A stretch of DNA of 55,105 nucleotides from assembly GCA_902825945.1 (NCBI GenBank), contig CADECY010000010.1:75869-130973 (forward strand). Reading direction: 5' to 3'. Below the pieces are notes generated by a model that was given only the letters and a program-made list of their open reading frames with translations, was not told where the DNA came from and did no database searches. This DNA is from an uncultured Acidobacteriota bacterium. Its GTDB lineage: Bacteria; Acidobacteriota; Terriglobia; Bryobacterales; Bryobacteraceae. Below, piece after piece: positions 24,964-33,528 of the stretch (position 1 is the first letter of the stretch; every line of letters starts with the position of its first letter). A program made the position numbers and the translations under genes.

Positions 24964-25785
24964 TCACACCTTGATCGTGCGTCTCAACGTGTAGAAATCC
25001 GGCGGGACCACGGAGTTTTCGAGCTTCTTCCAATCGTCCTTGACGTGCAGGAGCTTTCCCGAAATGTGATTGGAGCGCTCCGACGCCAGGAACATCGCGA
25101 GTGCGATCTGTTTTTCCGCGGGAATGCCACCGGTCAGACGGATCTGCTGCGCGTCCTGGATCTCCTTCCAACTCACCTTCTCACCTGCTCGCAGGATTTC
25201 GTCGGTCATGTGGGTATAGGCGCCCCCGGGCGACATGCAATTCACCTGAACGTTGTGGTCGCGCATCTCCTCGGCGAGTGTTTCGGCGAACCTCACGAGT
25301 CCGGCCTTCGAAGAAGCGTAGGCCGAGAATCCGGGACGCGGATTCGCACCGCCTCCCCCGCTCACGATCACCACTTTGCCCGAGCGCCTTTGCACCATTT
25401 CGGGCAGCACGGCCGCGCAGGTCCGCATGACGCCGATCAGATTGATTTCGAGCGTCTCGATCCACTGCACCGAGTTGTTTTCCAGGAACGGGCCCACGGG
25501 ACCCTGGATTCCCGCCGCGCCGATCAGCGCATCGATGGGTCCGAATTGGGCTCGCATCCGGTCGACCGAAGTCCGGACCGCCTCGGCGTCGCGAACGTCG
25601 GCCCGCAGCCGGATCGCCACGCCGCCCTGATGTTCGATTTCGAGCTGCGTCAGGTCGAGTTCCGCCTTGCTGCGCGCCATTAGACCAACGCGGGCACCCG
25701 CCGCCGCGAAACCGATCGCCAATCGCTTGCCTATTCCGCGCCCCGCGCCTGTGATCAAGACGGACCGGTCCTTGAATTCGCTCAT
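24964..25785 (-). CDS. Short-chain dehydrogenase/reductase
   Basis: ATG 25785 (MSEFKDRSVLITGAGRGIGK) is taken as start because SDR similarity begins there; the open frame reaches 25836 without a ribosome-binding site. The 273-residue protein has the TGAGRGIG cofactor loop, an AAGIQ motif and the catalytic YASSK with an upstream Ser in IVSGGGG. A C-terminal extension of some 35 residues (KLLHVKDDWKKLENSVVPPD) is longer than in simple FabG enzymes. It probably oxidises or reduces a hydroxyl or keto group and may be co-transcribed with the ThuA-domain gene 12 bases downstream. Confidence 0.88.
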   Translation of the reverse strand: MSEFKDRSVLITGAGRGIGKRLAIGFAAAGARVGLMARSKAELDLTQLEIEHQGGVAIRLRADVRDAEAVRTSVDRMRAQFGPIDALIGAAGIQGPVGPFLENNSVQWIETLEINLIGVMRTCAAVLPEMVQRRSGKVVIVSGGGGANPRPGFSAYASSKAGLVRFAETLAEEMRDHNVQVNCMSPGGAYTHMTDEILRAGEKVSWKEIQDAQQIRLTGGIPAEKQIALAMFLASERSNHISGKLLHVKDDWKKLENSVVPPDFYTLRRTIKV

Positions 25786-25861
25786 CCCTGTTGACGCACC
25801 CTCATCAAGGTAGTACAAATTGCTTCTCTCCGCCATAGCTTATTGAGGTGAGAAGGACACG

Positions 25862-26200
25862 GGGCGCTACCCGCAGTGTCGAGACGGGGAAGGACCACGG
25901 AGGACCCGGCAGCGACCGTTGTTCGTTGGTTCACGAAAGCGCAAGGGGCCTCCGAGCCGTGTCCGCCCCCCAGCCCCGGGGAACCGGCGGAAACCGCGCG
26001 ATCGTTCACGGGTGCGAAAGGCGCACAAAGCAGCAGAGCCGTTGCCAGCGCCGATGGTCCCAGAGCGCCCTTGGCGGCGACCGGGTCCGTTGTACGCGGG
26101 TTCGCAAGAGGCACACAGAGCCCGAGCCGTTGGGCTAGCACCCGCGGTCCCGAGAGCGACAACGGCGATGACCGGCTCCGGTGTGCGGGCTCGGAAAGGT
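25862..26200. repeat. Degenerate tandem repeats of about 85-90 bases
   Basis: Units begin near 25916, 26001, 26086 and 26176, with a partial unit before the first. Shared blocks are CCGTTGT-CG-GGTTC, GGC(G/A)CACA(A/G)AGC, GAGCCGTTG, GGTCCC(A)GAGCG and GGCGATGACCGG. They fill most of the 541-base gap (25786-26326) between the dehydrogenase and infA. No coding frame is convincing on either strand. Identity between units is moderate, as expected for an old array. Confidence 0.6.
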
Positions 26201-26253
26201 ATCGATGTCAACTGGTGGCTCCCGCGAACCGGCCCGGCCGCCGCCTGGTAGGG

Positions 26254-26259
26254 TATACT
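26254..26259 (+). promoter_or_regulatory. Possible -10 box for infA
   Basis: TATACT occurs 67 bases before the infA start, inside a locally AT-rich patch directly after the repeat array. No clear -35 hexamer is seen in the GC-rich sequence before it. Confidence 0.35.
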
Positions 26260-26326
26260 ATGCAAGGGTTAGTGGGCCGCTACGGGCTCGCAGTGTATTC
26301 ACCCAAGAAGGAAGCCAAGGAGGTCA

Positions 26327-26545
26327 ATGAGCAAAGAGGATTGCATTGAAGTCACGGGAACGGTCGTCGAGAAGTTCCCTGCCGGACAGTTTAGTGTACA
26401 GTTGGACGCCGAGCGGCTAGTGCTGGCGCACTTGGCCGGCAAGCTCCGCCGCAACCGCATTCGCGTGCTGGCGGGCGACCGGGTGACCGTCGAAATGTCA
26501 CCCTACGATCTGACCAAGGGCCGCATCACCTACCGTCACAAGTAG
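26327..26545 (+). CDS. infA: Translation initiation factor IF-1
   Basis: The 72-residue protein has the exact length of IF-1 and reads [20 protein letters not shown], with [20 protein letters not shown] and the C-terminal KGRITYRHK of the S1-like OB fold. It binds the ribosomal A site during initiation. The ribosome-binding site AAGGAGG (26317-26323) is ideal. The gene is monocistronic here, unlike operons where infA lies among ribosomal protein genes. A weak terminator follows. Confidence 0.97.
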   Translation: MSKEDCIEVTGTVVEKFPAGQFSVQLDAERLVLAHLAGKLRRNRIRVLAGDRVTVEMSPYDLTKGRITYRHK

Positions 26546-26576
26546 CGGCTCGGGATCTCGGAAAATCTCAGTCACA

Positions 26577-26595
26577 GCGATTCTCGAAAAATCGC
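26577..26595 (+). terminator. Weak hairpin after infA
   Basis: GCGATT (26577-26582) and AATCGC (26590-26595) form a six-pair stem with a seven-base loop, followed by ATTTCT. The U-tract is poor, so this is a tentative terminator 31 bases after infA. Confidence 0.3.
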
Positions 26596-26788
26596 ATTTC
26601 TGGCCTCCTGGCCGGTTCATCCTGTTGCAAACGGGATGGTTGCCTTTTATTAAACTTCATCAATGGCCGTCGAAAGGTGCGGTTGAATCGGCAAGACGGA
26701 GTTGCGCGCCGCCATCCTGAACGCGTGGCGAGGAAGCCACGTCCACTCGGTTCCGCGGGGAACCGGAGCAGAAGGAGAGCAGCAATAA

Positions 26789-27847
26789 ATGCGCAATGTG
26801 ATCGGTTACCGCATGAAGCGGCCGGGGCAGGATCCGAACGATCTGGCGGCCGCGCTCGCGGCGAAAGTGGTGGGGCAGGCGACCGCCGTGTCAAGCATCG
26901 TCCCGTACGTCCAGATGTACCAGGCGGGACTGGCTCCAGAAGGCCGCCCGGTAGGAGTCTTCCTTCTCCTGGGACCGAGCGGAACGGGAAAGACGAGAAC
27001 CGTCGAGGCCCTCGCGTCGGTGCTTCACGGCAGCGAGAAGAACGTCCTGCGCGTGGACTGTGGCGAGTATCAGATGGAACATGAGGTAGCCAAACTGATC
27101 GGCGCGCCACCGGGATATCTAGGACATCGCGAGACGCAGCCGATGCTCACACAGGCGAAGCTGAACGCGGTTACGAGCGAGCGGAACAGCGTGTCGCTGG
27201 TTCTGCTCGACGAAATCGAGAAGGCGGCACCTTCGATGGCGCGACTGCTGCTCGGCGTTCTTGACAAGGCATCGCTGCGGCTCGGCGACAACAACACGGT
27301 AAACTTCGAGCGATCGATGATCTTCATGACCAGCAATCTCGGCGCGAGTGAGATGCTGCGGGCGATGCGGCCCGACTTCGGATTCCAGTCGATGGTGGAT
27401 CAGCCGCTCGAGGATGCCGCCTCGGCGATCGAGCGGATCGGAATGAACGCGGTACGGAGGAAGTTCTCGCCGGAATTCATCAACCGGATCGACGCGGTGA
27501 TCGCCTACCGGCCTCTCGACCGGGGATCGCTGGAGGCGATTCTCGAACAGCAGTTGGCCGGTTTGCAGGCGCATATCTCCAACCGTCTGGCACACCGATC
27601 GTTCCCGCTCGAGGTGTCCGAAACGGCGAAGAAGTTTCTGATCGAGCGGGGAACGAGCACCCAGTATGGCGCTCGCGAACTCAAGCGAACCATCCACCGG
27701 CAACTGATCCAGCCGATCGCGGCGATGGTCGCAAGCGGCATGATCGAGCCGGCGGAACCCGTCTACGCGGATGTTGACGAAAGCGGAGAGCGGCTGGGCC
27801 TGTCAACGGAAGCACCTCCAAAACCCAAGCGGCCCAAGGCCGCTTGA
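26789..27847 (+). CDS. Single-ring Clp/Hsp100-type AAA+ ATPase (ClpB D2-like)
   Basis: The 352-residue protein corresponds to only the second ATPase ring of ClpA/ClpB. Walker A is GPSGTGKT (62-69), the pore-loop region GAPPGYLGH (105-113), Walker B LVLLDEIEK with D141-E142, and sensor 1 is Asn183 in FMTSNLGA. An arginine finger sits in FSPEFINRID (Arg233), and a sensor 2 GAREL is in the C-terminal small domain. There is no N-domain, D1 ring or coiled-coil middle domain, and no IGF/LGF-type ClpP loop is obvious. An unfoldase or remodelling role is likely. The ribosome-binding site AAGGAG is 12 bases from the ATG; a hairpin CGTGGC/GCCACG lies at 26724-26741. Confidence 0.88.
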   Translation: MRNVIGYRMKRPGQDPNDLAAALAAKVVGQATAVSSIVPYVQMYQAGLAPEGRPVGVFLLLGPSGTGKTRTVEALASVLHGSEKNVLRVDCGEYQMEHEVAKLIGAPPGYLGHRETQPMLTQAKLNAVTSERNSVSLVLLDEIEKAAPSMARLLLGVLDKASLRLGDNNTVNFERSMIFMTSNLGASEMLRAMRPDFGFQSMVDQPLEDAASAIERIGMNAVRRKFSPEFINRIDAVIAYRPLDRGSLEAILEQQLAGLQAHISNRLAHRSFPLEVSETAKKFLIERGTSTQYGARELKRTIHRQLIQPIAAMVASGMIEPAEPVYADVDESGERLGLSTEAPPKPKRPKAA

Positions 27848-27859
27848 CCGGCGCGATCG

Positions 27860-29077
27860 CTACCGGGCCGGGGTTCCGGCCGGCCCGTCGCCTTTGCCCT
27901 TGAACACCGATGTCTCCGCGATCATGGTCCGCTCGCGGGCGAAAACTTCCAACCGGAACTGGACATCGTTCGACGCGCCTTTGGCACGCTGATAGAGGAC
28001 GCTGCCCGTCTGAAGCTGATCGGAATCGAGATGAACCGCCTTCTGATTGGCGCCGTCACCGATGATCAGCGCGCCTCGCGCCGCTCCTTGAATCGCGAGA
28101 GCCGAGCGGTCCCAGTGGACCTCGATATCGTCGCCCGAGGGTCCGAGGGTCAGACCGAGTGACAACGGATCACGGGAGCCTCCGGCCAAGCCGTGCGACT
28201 TCAGGTTGACGCCCATGAAGAATCCGAGCCCCGATCCGAACAGCAGGAACACGAACGAAAGCGGAAGCCAGACCCAACCGGTCTTGAAGCGTTTTCCCGT
28301 TTCTAGATCCCGGCGGGTGCCCGGAATTCCCAGGGAAGGTCCCTCGAATTCGTTCGACTCGGCGGGCCTGGGCCCGCCGCCGAACGAGGGCATGGGAATC
28401 GGTCCGGCGTGCCCTCGCAAAGCCCTTGGCTGCGCGGGGCGCGCCTCACCTCCCGTCGCGGAGTCGGCCGCCGCAGAGTCGGCCGCCGCGGAGCCATCGC
28501 GCCGGAACGGAAATTCGAGGTAGCTCGACTCGGTTCGCATGTGGCCGCCTTCACGGAAAAAGATCGCGCCGACGCTGGCCCGCGTTGCAAATGGCTTCAC
28601 CAAAAGCGCGATTGCGCCGGGCTCCTGGAAGAGGCGGTCGAAAACTTCGGAATCTTCCTCGGCCATGCCGAGGCCTTCTCGTGTATGGCTGCGATAGTAA
28701 CCCACCGCGTAGGCGTTCCGTCCGGGTGCGCGCTTCCATCGCAGGAGCGTTTCCTCGAACTGGGACTGCTCGTCCGGGGTCAACTGGTACGCCATCCCTT
28801 TGCTGTGCGAGCAGGGGACGCCTTCGAAGTCCTGGATCTTCACGAGCCAATCGCCGGGACGGCCGGGAACGGGCTCGATCGATCCGATCAGGATTCCGCC
28901 GAGTTCGACACCACGGCGAGGAACCAAGCCGAATCCGCGTTGGACTTCGCGGAGCATTCGATCGACCACGTCGGGTTCGATCTCGACCGACACAGGCTTG
29001 CCAGGAACCGCCCAAAGCAGCGCTCCGGTGCCATCGGCGTTTTCGCCGGCGAAGGGGAGGCTTTCAGCGGGGTCCAT
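27860..29077 (-). CDS. Membrane protein with degenerate JAMM/MPN-like domain
   Basis: Start ATG 29077 is preferred over the earlier part of the frame (open to 29143), giving 405 residues. Residues 28-190 resemble a JAB/MPN domain: Glu58 in VELGGILIG, then RSHTREGLGMAEED (129-142), which aligns with the JAMM motif HxHPx7SxxD except that the first His is Arg129 and Pro is Thr132. A Pro/Gly/Ala-rich low-complexity linker (200-255) follows, then a membrane helix (WVWLPLSFVFLLFGSGLGFF, near 285) and a beta-rich C-terminal domain of about 100 residues. Zinc protease activity is doubtful. It converges with the AAA+ gene, 12 bases apart. Confidence 0.7.
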   Translation of the reverse strand: MDPAESLPFAGENADGTGALLWAVPGKPVSVEIEPDVVDRMLREVQRGFGLVPRRGVELGGILIGSIEPVPGRPGDWLVKIQDFEGVPCSHSKGMAYQLTPDEQSQFEETLLRWKRAPGRNAYAVGYYRSHTREGLGMAEEDSEVFDRLFQEPGAIALLVKPFATRASVGAIFFREGGHMRTESSYLEFPFRRDGSAAADSAAADSATGGEARPAQPRALRGHAGPIPMPSFGGGPRPAESNEFEGPSLGIPGTRRDLETGKRFKTGWVWLPLSFVFLLFGSGLGFFMGVNLKSHGLAGGSRDPLSLGLTLGPSGDDIEVHWDRSALAIQGAARGALIIGDGANQKAVHLDSDQLQTGSVLYQRAKGASNDVQFRLEVFARERTMIAETSVFKGKGDGPAGTPAR

Positions 29078-29221
29078 CAGTCCACTCGGATTGGAAAAAG
29101 CTCCTTTCACCTTAACACCTCTTTCGAGTACATGGCGCGGCAACTCATCTCATGAGTGAATCGGCCCCCTAGGCGGAAAACTTGAGCGCTTCAATACTCG
29201 AAGTGCCATACTGTCAGGGAA

Positions 29222-30070
29222 ATGCCGGGCATCGTTTATGTGGTCGCCACGCCAATCGGCAACCTCGAGGACATCACGTTTCGTGCCGCGCGAATCCTGA
29301 GGGAGGTCTCGGCGGTCGCCGCGGAAGATACGCGCCAAAGCTCCAAGTTATTGAATCATCTCGGGATCTCGACGCGGCTGATCAGTTGCCACGAACATAA
29401 CGAGCAGGCGCGCGCCGCCGAACTCCTCGACATCGTCCGGGCAGGCGGGTCGATCGCGATCATCACCGACGCTGGTACTCCGCTGATCTCCGATCCAGGC
29501 TTTCGCATCGTCAACGCGGCGGTCGAAGCAGGACTCACCGTGGTGCCGGTACCCGGAGCCTCCGCCGCGATCACCGCCCTCTCCGCCAGCGGACTCCCGC
29601 CGGACCAGTTCCACTTCGCCGGGTTCGTTCCGCCAAAATCGAGCCAGCGCAGGCGCGCCTTCGAGGATCTGCGCGACAGCAAGATCACCACCATCTTCTA
29701 CGAAGCTCCGCACCGGATCGTCGAGTCGCTGGCGGATCTCGAAGCCGTCCTCGGACCCGATCGCCCGGTTGTCGTCGCGCGTGAACTGACCAAGCTCCAC
29801 GAAGAGTTCGCTCGTGGAACCGCCGCCGAGGTCCGGCGAGATTTCGAGGCGCGGGCGTCGATCAAGGGGGAGATTACGCTGCTGGTCGGACCGGCGCCGG
29901 AGCGGCCGATTCCCGAGTCCGAACCATCCGATCTCCGCGCCCAAGTGGAAGCGCTCATCGCCGGCGGCATGCCGAAGATGGACGCGATCAAGGAGGTCGC
30001 GCGAAGGCACGGATTCGGTAAACGCGAAGTCTACAAGCTGGTGGAGCCTATTGGATCGGCCGCGCGCTGA
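29222..30070 (+). CDS. rsmI: 16S rRNA (cytidine-1402-2'-O)-methyltransferase
   Basis: The 282-residue protein reads MPGIVYVVATPIGNLEDIT at the start, followed by VAAEDTRQSSKLLNHLGI, ITDAGTPLISDPGFR and VPVPGASAAITALSASGLP, all hallmarks of RsmI (tetrapyrrole-methylase fold, SAM-dependent). The C-terminal RsmI-specific helical domain is present (MPKMDAIKEVARRHGFGKRE). It 2'-O-methylates C1402 of 16S rRNA in the decoding centre. CAGGGA immediately before the ATG is a modest ribosome-binding site. The gene is a single transcription unit in this context. Confidence 0.96.
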   Translation: MPGIVYVVATPIGNLEDITFRAARILREVSAVAAEDTRQSSKLLNHLGISTRLISCHEHNEQARAAELLDIVRAGGSIAIITDAGTPLISDPGFRIVNAAVEAGLTVVPVPGASAAITALSASGLPPDQFHFAGFVPPKSSQRRRAFEDLRDSKITTIFYEAPHRIVESLADLEAVLGPDRPVVVARELTKLHEEFARGTAAEVRRDFEARASIKGEITLLVGPAPERPIPESEPSDLRAQVEALIAGGMPKMDAIKEVARRHGFGKREVYKLVEPIGSAAR

Positions 30071-30152
30071 CGATATCGTACAATGAGCTTCGGCGCCCTC
30101 GCTGGTCAAAGGGCTTGGGGCAGCTCTTCGCGAGGCGGCCGGGAGGGAACAA

Positions 30153-31154
30153 TTGAGAATCACCACGTTGCTGACCGCGGTGTCGGTCGGCGTTTCTGCT
30201 TGGGCCGCTACGGCCCCACCGGCTGGCGATGCGCACGCCGTTCAAGGCAGCGCCGCTAATTTCGGCTCCGTAAGCCTCGTCAATGTCTCGGGTTCGCCGT
30301 CGAGCAGAGGATACCTGCAATTCGATCTGACATCGGCGCTTCCCGCGGGCACCGCGTCGTCCAATATCGCCAAGGCCACGCTTCTGCTTTTCGTGAACAA
30401 GGTAAACACAGCCGGATCGATCGATGTCCATGCCGCCGCCGGTTCATGGACGGAAGGCGGCATCAACGGCACGAATGCGCCCGGCATCTCCACGCCCGTC
30501 GCAACCGCCGTCGGCGTTCCCGCCACAGGAGTCTACATCGTGGTGGACGCCACTTCGATCGTGCGCGACTGGGTCGGGGGCCTGCTGCCGAACAACGGAT
30601 TCGTGCTCAGCGCGAACCCCTCGAATCCCACCGTGAGCGTCATGTTCGACAGCAAGGAAGGAACTTCGACGAGTCATCCGCCGATGTTGGATGTCACTTT
30701 GGTTTCCATGGGCCCGGCTGGCCCGACTGGGGCAACCGGAGTGATCGGACCAACGGGAGCAAACGGAGCAACGGGAGCAAGAGGAGCAACGGGAACCACA
30801 GGACCCACTGGCCCAACTGGTCTCACCGGACTCGGCGCGACTGGCGCCACGGGACCCACGGGCCCGGCTGGCAATGCGCTCCGCATCGTGAGCGGACTCG
30901 TCAATGCGGATGGGACGTTCAGCGGTACCGGATTCTCGGCGGAGAGGACCGCGGTGGGTACCTACGTGATTACCTATGTCCCTGCCTTTCCGAGTGCTCC
31001 CTCCTTCTTGTTGACATACGCCGCCACTGGTAGTGCCCACTTCACCAATTCGATCCTCAACAATGCAGGCTCCACCAGTTTCACGATTAGAAACGGTAAC
31101 GGCCTGCTCACCGATACCAGCTTCTGGTTCCTCGCGGTCCAGCGGTTTCCGTAG
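30153..31154 (+). CDS. Secreted DNRLRE-domain protein with collagen-like repeat
   Basis: TTG 30153 is the start because GGGAGGG sits five bases before it and a signal peptide follows directly ([19 protein letters not shown]). Residues 24-185 form a DNRLRE-like beta-sandwich ([42 protein letters not shown]). Residues 187-240 are 15-17 Gly-x-Thr/Ala triplets ([16 protein letters not shown]), and about 90 C-terminal residues form another beta domain. Such proteins are surface or matrix components; bacterial collagen-like stretches form trimers. The C-terminal domain may be a trimerisation or binding head. Function is not known beyond that. Confidence 0.82.
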   Translation: MRITTLLTAVSVGVSAWAATAPPAGDAHAVQGSAANFGSVSLVNVSGSPSSRGYLQFDLTSALPAGTASSNIAKATLLLFVNKVNTAGSIDVHAAAGSWTEGGINGTNAPGISTPVATAVGVPATGVYIVVDATSIVRDWVGGLLPNNGFVLSANPSNPTVSVMFDSKEGTSTSHPPMLDVTLVSMGPAGPTGATGVIGPTGANGATGARGATGTTGPTGPTGLTGLGATGATGPTGPAGNALRIVSGLVNADGTFSGTGFSAERTAVGTYVITYVPAFPSAPSFLLTYAATGSAHFTNSILNNAGSTSFTIRNGNGLLTDTSFWFLAVQRFP

Positions 31155-31183
31155 ACCGGGGCCGCGCGCGATACAATCACCGG

Positions 31184-32248
31184 ATGATGCGTGCGGCTCT
31201 CTTGATTGCCTTCTCGAGCGCGTTGACCGCGCTCGAGCGGCCCGGTGTCGAGTTCAAGATCTTCCAGTTCCCCGCGAACAGGATTCCAACGATCGACGGC
31301 AGCGCGGCGGACTGGTCGATCGTACCCGAGTCCTACGCGATCGGGACCAACGAGCTCCGCGATACCGTCAACAACACGAAGCGCGATCCGAAGGATCTCG
31401 ACGTCAAGGTGAAGGTCGGCTGGGTCAAGGGGATGAACCGGCTCTACTTCCTCTACGAAGCCTCGGACAACTACTGGGACTTCTCCAAGCGCGATCTGCA
31501 TAACGACATCTTCGAGGTCGTGGTCGACGGCGATCTCTCCGGCGGGCCGCTGATTCCGCAGTTGCACGCCGACCAGAAGGGCGTCAATGCGAACAACGGC
31601 TTCCTCAGTTTCCACGGCGTCCACGCGCAGAACTACCACATCTTCACGCCGGCCCTCGACAAGGACTGGACGATGGTCTGGGGCTGCCAGCCCTGGATCA
31701 AGGATCTGCCGTGGGCGAACGCCGCCTACGACTACAAATTCCAGCCGGGCGAAAGCGGCAAGCTCACGCTCGAGTTCTACATCACGCCGTTCGACTACGC
31801 TCCGGCCGAGCCCGAGCGCGCGATCGAATCGAAGCTTTGGGAGAACAAGATCATCGGCCTGAGCTGGTCCATCCTCGACTACGACGACGTGAACTCGCCG
31901 AAGTATCGCGGCTTCTGGAATCTCTCGCACAAGACCACGATGTACGGCAACGCGTCCGACGCGGTCGCCTTCCGGCTGATGCCGCTCGAAAAGCAGTTCC
32001 GGAAAGCGGTGGAGGCGGACTGGACCTTCAAGGTCCTCGACATGGACCGGCGCATGGTCGCCTTCCAGGATCAATCGTATGGTGGCATCACGAGTTGGTC
32101 GTGGGACTTCGGCGACGAAACGACATCGAGCGAGCGCCATCCGCTCCATCAATACAAGAAAGAGGGCAACTACGTGGTGACGCTGACGGTGAAGGGTCCA
32201 GGGGGCGAGGCGCGGAAGACGAAAGTGTGGGATGTGGTGATGCGATGA
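31184..32248 (+). CDS. Secreted CBM9-like protein with C-terminal PKD domain
   Basis: The 354-residue protein has a signal peptide (MMRAALLIAFSSALTAL). A carbohydrate-binding family 9-like domain covers about residues 25-270, with the typical beginning PTIDGSAADWS, KVGWVKGMNRLYFLYEASDN and DIFEVVVDGDLSGG. A PKD domain at 280-352 shows FQDQSYGGITSWSWDFGDE and HQYKKEGNYVVTLTVKG. It has no catalytic motif and probably binds a polysaccharide outside the cell. Its stop overlaps the ATG of the serine hydrolase gene (ATGA), so the two are translated together. Confidence 0.83.
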   Translation: MMRAALLIAFSSALTALERPGVEFKIFQFPANRIPTIDGSAADWSIVPESYAIGTNELRDTVNNTKRDPKDLDVKVKVGWVKGMNRLYFLYEASDNYWDFSKRDLHNDIFEVVVDGDLSGGPLIPQLHADQKGVNANNGFLSFHGVHAQNYHIFTPALDKDWTMVWGCQPWIKDLPWANAAYDYKFQPGESGKLTLEFYITPFDYAPAEPERAIESKLWENKIIGLSWSILDYDDVNSPKYRGFWNLSHKTTMYGNASDAVAFRLMPLEKQFRKAVEADWTFKVLDMDRRMVAFQDQSYGGITSWSWDFGDETTSSERHPLHQYKKEGNYVVTLTVKGPGGEARKTKVWDVVMR

Positions 32249-33381
32249 AGAAGCTGATGCTGTTGGCGGTGAGCGCGATGCTGATGAATGCGCAATTGCG
32301 GAAAGCGAACCCGGCGGAAGTGGGACTCGACGCGGCGCGCCTCGAACGAGCCTCGGGGCTGCTCGAAGCCGAGATCCGCGAGGGCCGCATCGGCGCGGCG
32401 TCCTTGATCGTGGTCCGCAACGGCGGAATCGCGCTGCATCGCGGCTACGGAAAGCTTTCGCCGAAGGCGGACGCGCCCGCGGTCAATCCGGACACGATCT
32501 TCTTGCTCGCCTCGATCACCAAGCCCGTGACGATCACCGCGCTCATGATGCTCGCCGAGCGCGGATTGGTTTCGATCGAGGATCCGGCGCATCTCTACCT
32601 GCCCGAGCTCCAGCACAAGCAGATCAAGGTGCGGCACCTGATGTCGCACATCTCCGGACTTCCGGACATGCTGCCGCGCAACACCGAACTGCGCCGCGCG
32701 CACGCGCCGTTGAGCGACTTCGTGAAGGAGACGATGTCGACGCCTCTGCTCTATCCCACCGGCACGGACTTCAAGTATCAAAGCATGGGCACGCTGCTGT
32801 CGGGCGAGATCGTCGAGCGCGTGACCAAGATGCGCCTCCGCGACTTCGAGCAGAAGGAGATCTTCGGACCGCTCGGCATGAAGTCGAGTGCGCTCGGCAT
32901 GGGTGGGCGCAAGATCGAGGACACGGCGTGGTGCCAGGGCGGCGGCGATCCGGCGGACGTGGCCCGCTTCGGAGCCAATAGTCCCTACTGGCGCGACATG
33001 GGGCATCCGTGGGGCGGCATGCACTCGACGACTCGCGACCTCGCGGTGCTGCTGCAAACCTTCCTCAACGGCGGCGAATACGCGGGCCACCGGCTGCTGA
33101 GTCCGAAGACCGTGGCGCGGATGATCACCGATCAGAACGGATCGCTCGACAAGCCCTGGGGACTCGGCTGGGGCTTGGCCAATTCACCCGTCTGGGCCTA
33201 TTTCGGCGACATCTGCTCGCGCAAGACGTTCGGCCATTCGGGCGCGACGGGAACGGTCGCTTGGGCGGATCCGGAGTCGAAGCTCGTGTGCGTGATCCTG
33301 ACGACGCGTCCGTCGGGTGAAGACGAGGGACGGCTGTTGAGGCTGGTTTCAAACTCGGTCGCGGGCTCAGTGGTAAAGTGA
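32245..33381 (+). CDS. Exported beta-lactamase-family serine hydrolase
   Basis: The start ATG 32245 overlaps the preceding stop and begins a signal peptide (MKKLMLLAVSAMLMNAQ), for 378 residues. The penicillin-binding/class C beta-lactamase fold is shown by the SxxK motif SITK in IFLLASITKPVTI, Tyr-Gln-Ser in FKYQSMGTLLSGEI as the second motif, and HSG in FGHSGATGT replacing KTG. This HxG version is typical of esterases and D-aminopeptidase-like hydrolases rather than beta-lactamases. Coupling to a carbohydrate-binding protein suggests an esterase acting on cell-wall or plant-derived material. The substrate is unknown. Confidence 0.87.
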   Translation: MKKLMLLAVSAMLMNAQLRKANPAEVGLDAARLERASGLLEAEIREGRIGAASLIVVRNGGIALHRGYGKLSPKADAPAVNPDTIFLLASITKPVTITALMMLAERGLVSIEDPAHLYLPELQHKQIKVRHLMSHISGLPDMLPRNTELRRAHAPLSDFVKETMSTPLLYPTGTDFKYQSMGTLLSGEIVERVTKMRLRDFEQKEIFGPLGMKSSALGMGGRKIEDTAWCQGGGDPADVARFGANSPYWRDMGHPWGGMHSTTRDLAVLLQTFLNGGEYAGHRLLSPKTVARMITDQNGSLDKPWGLGWGLANSPVWAYFGDICSRKTFGHSGATGTVAWADPESKLVCVILTTRPSGEDEGRLLRLVSNSVAGSVVK

Positions 33382-33471
33382 GTCCGGCGTCGGCACCTCG
33401 AATCCGGTAAAGCGGTCGGAATGCCGGACGTTCCATGTGTAGATCGTCCGGGCCCGCTCTCGAGTTTCCGA
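33367..33471 (-). pseudogene. C-terminal remnant of a PIN-domain (VapC-like) toxin gene
   Basis: Minus-strand translation gives ERARTIYTWNVRHSDRF followed by TGFEVPTPDSLYH and a stop at 33367-33369. This matches the C-terminal pattern of PIN toxins (T-x-N-x-R-H/D-F-x-x-x, then EVxTP), including the Asn/Asp of the fourth motif. The frame is closed by TAG about 35 codons upstream, so only the tail survives. It overlaps the end of the serine hydrolase gene by 15 bases. Assignment rests on one short motif. Confidence 0.5.
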
Positions 33472-33528
33472 TGCCTACACTAAACTAAAGTGGAACTTGA
33501 CGTGATCTCTGACGATCTTCCCCACTCG

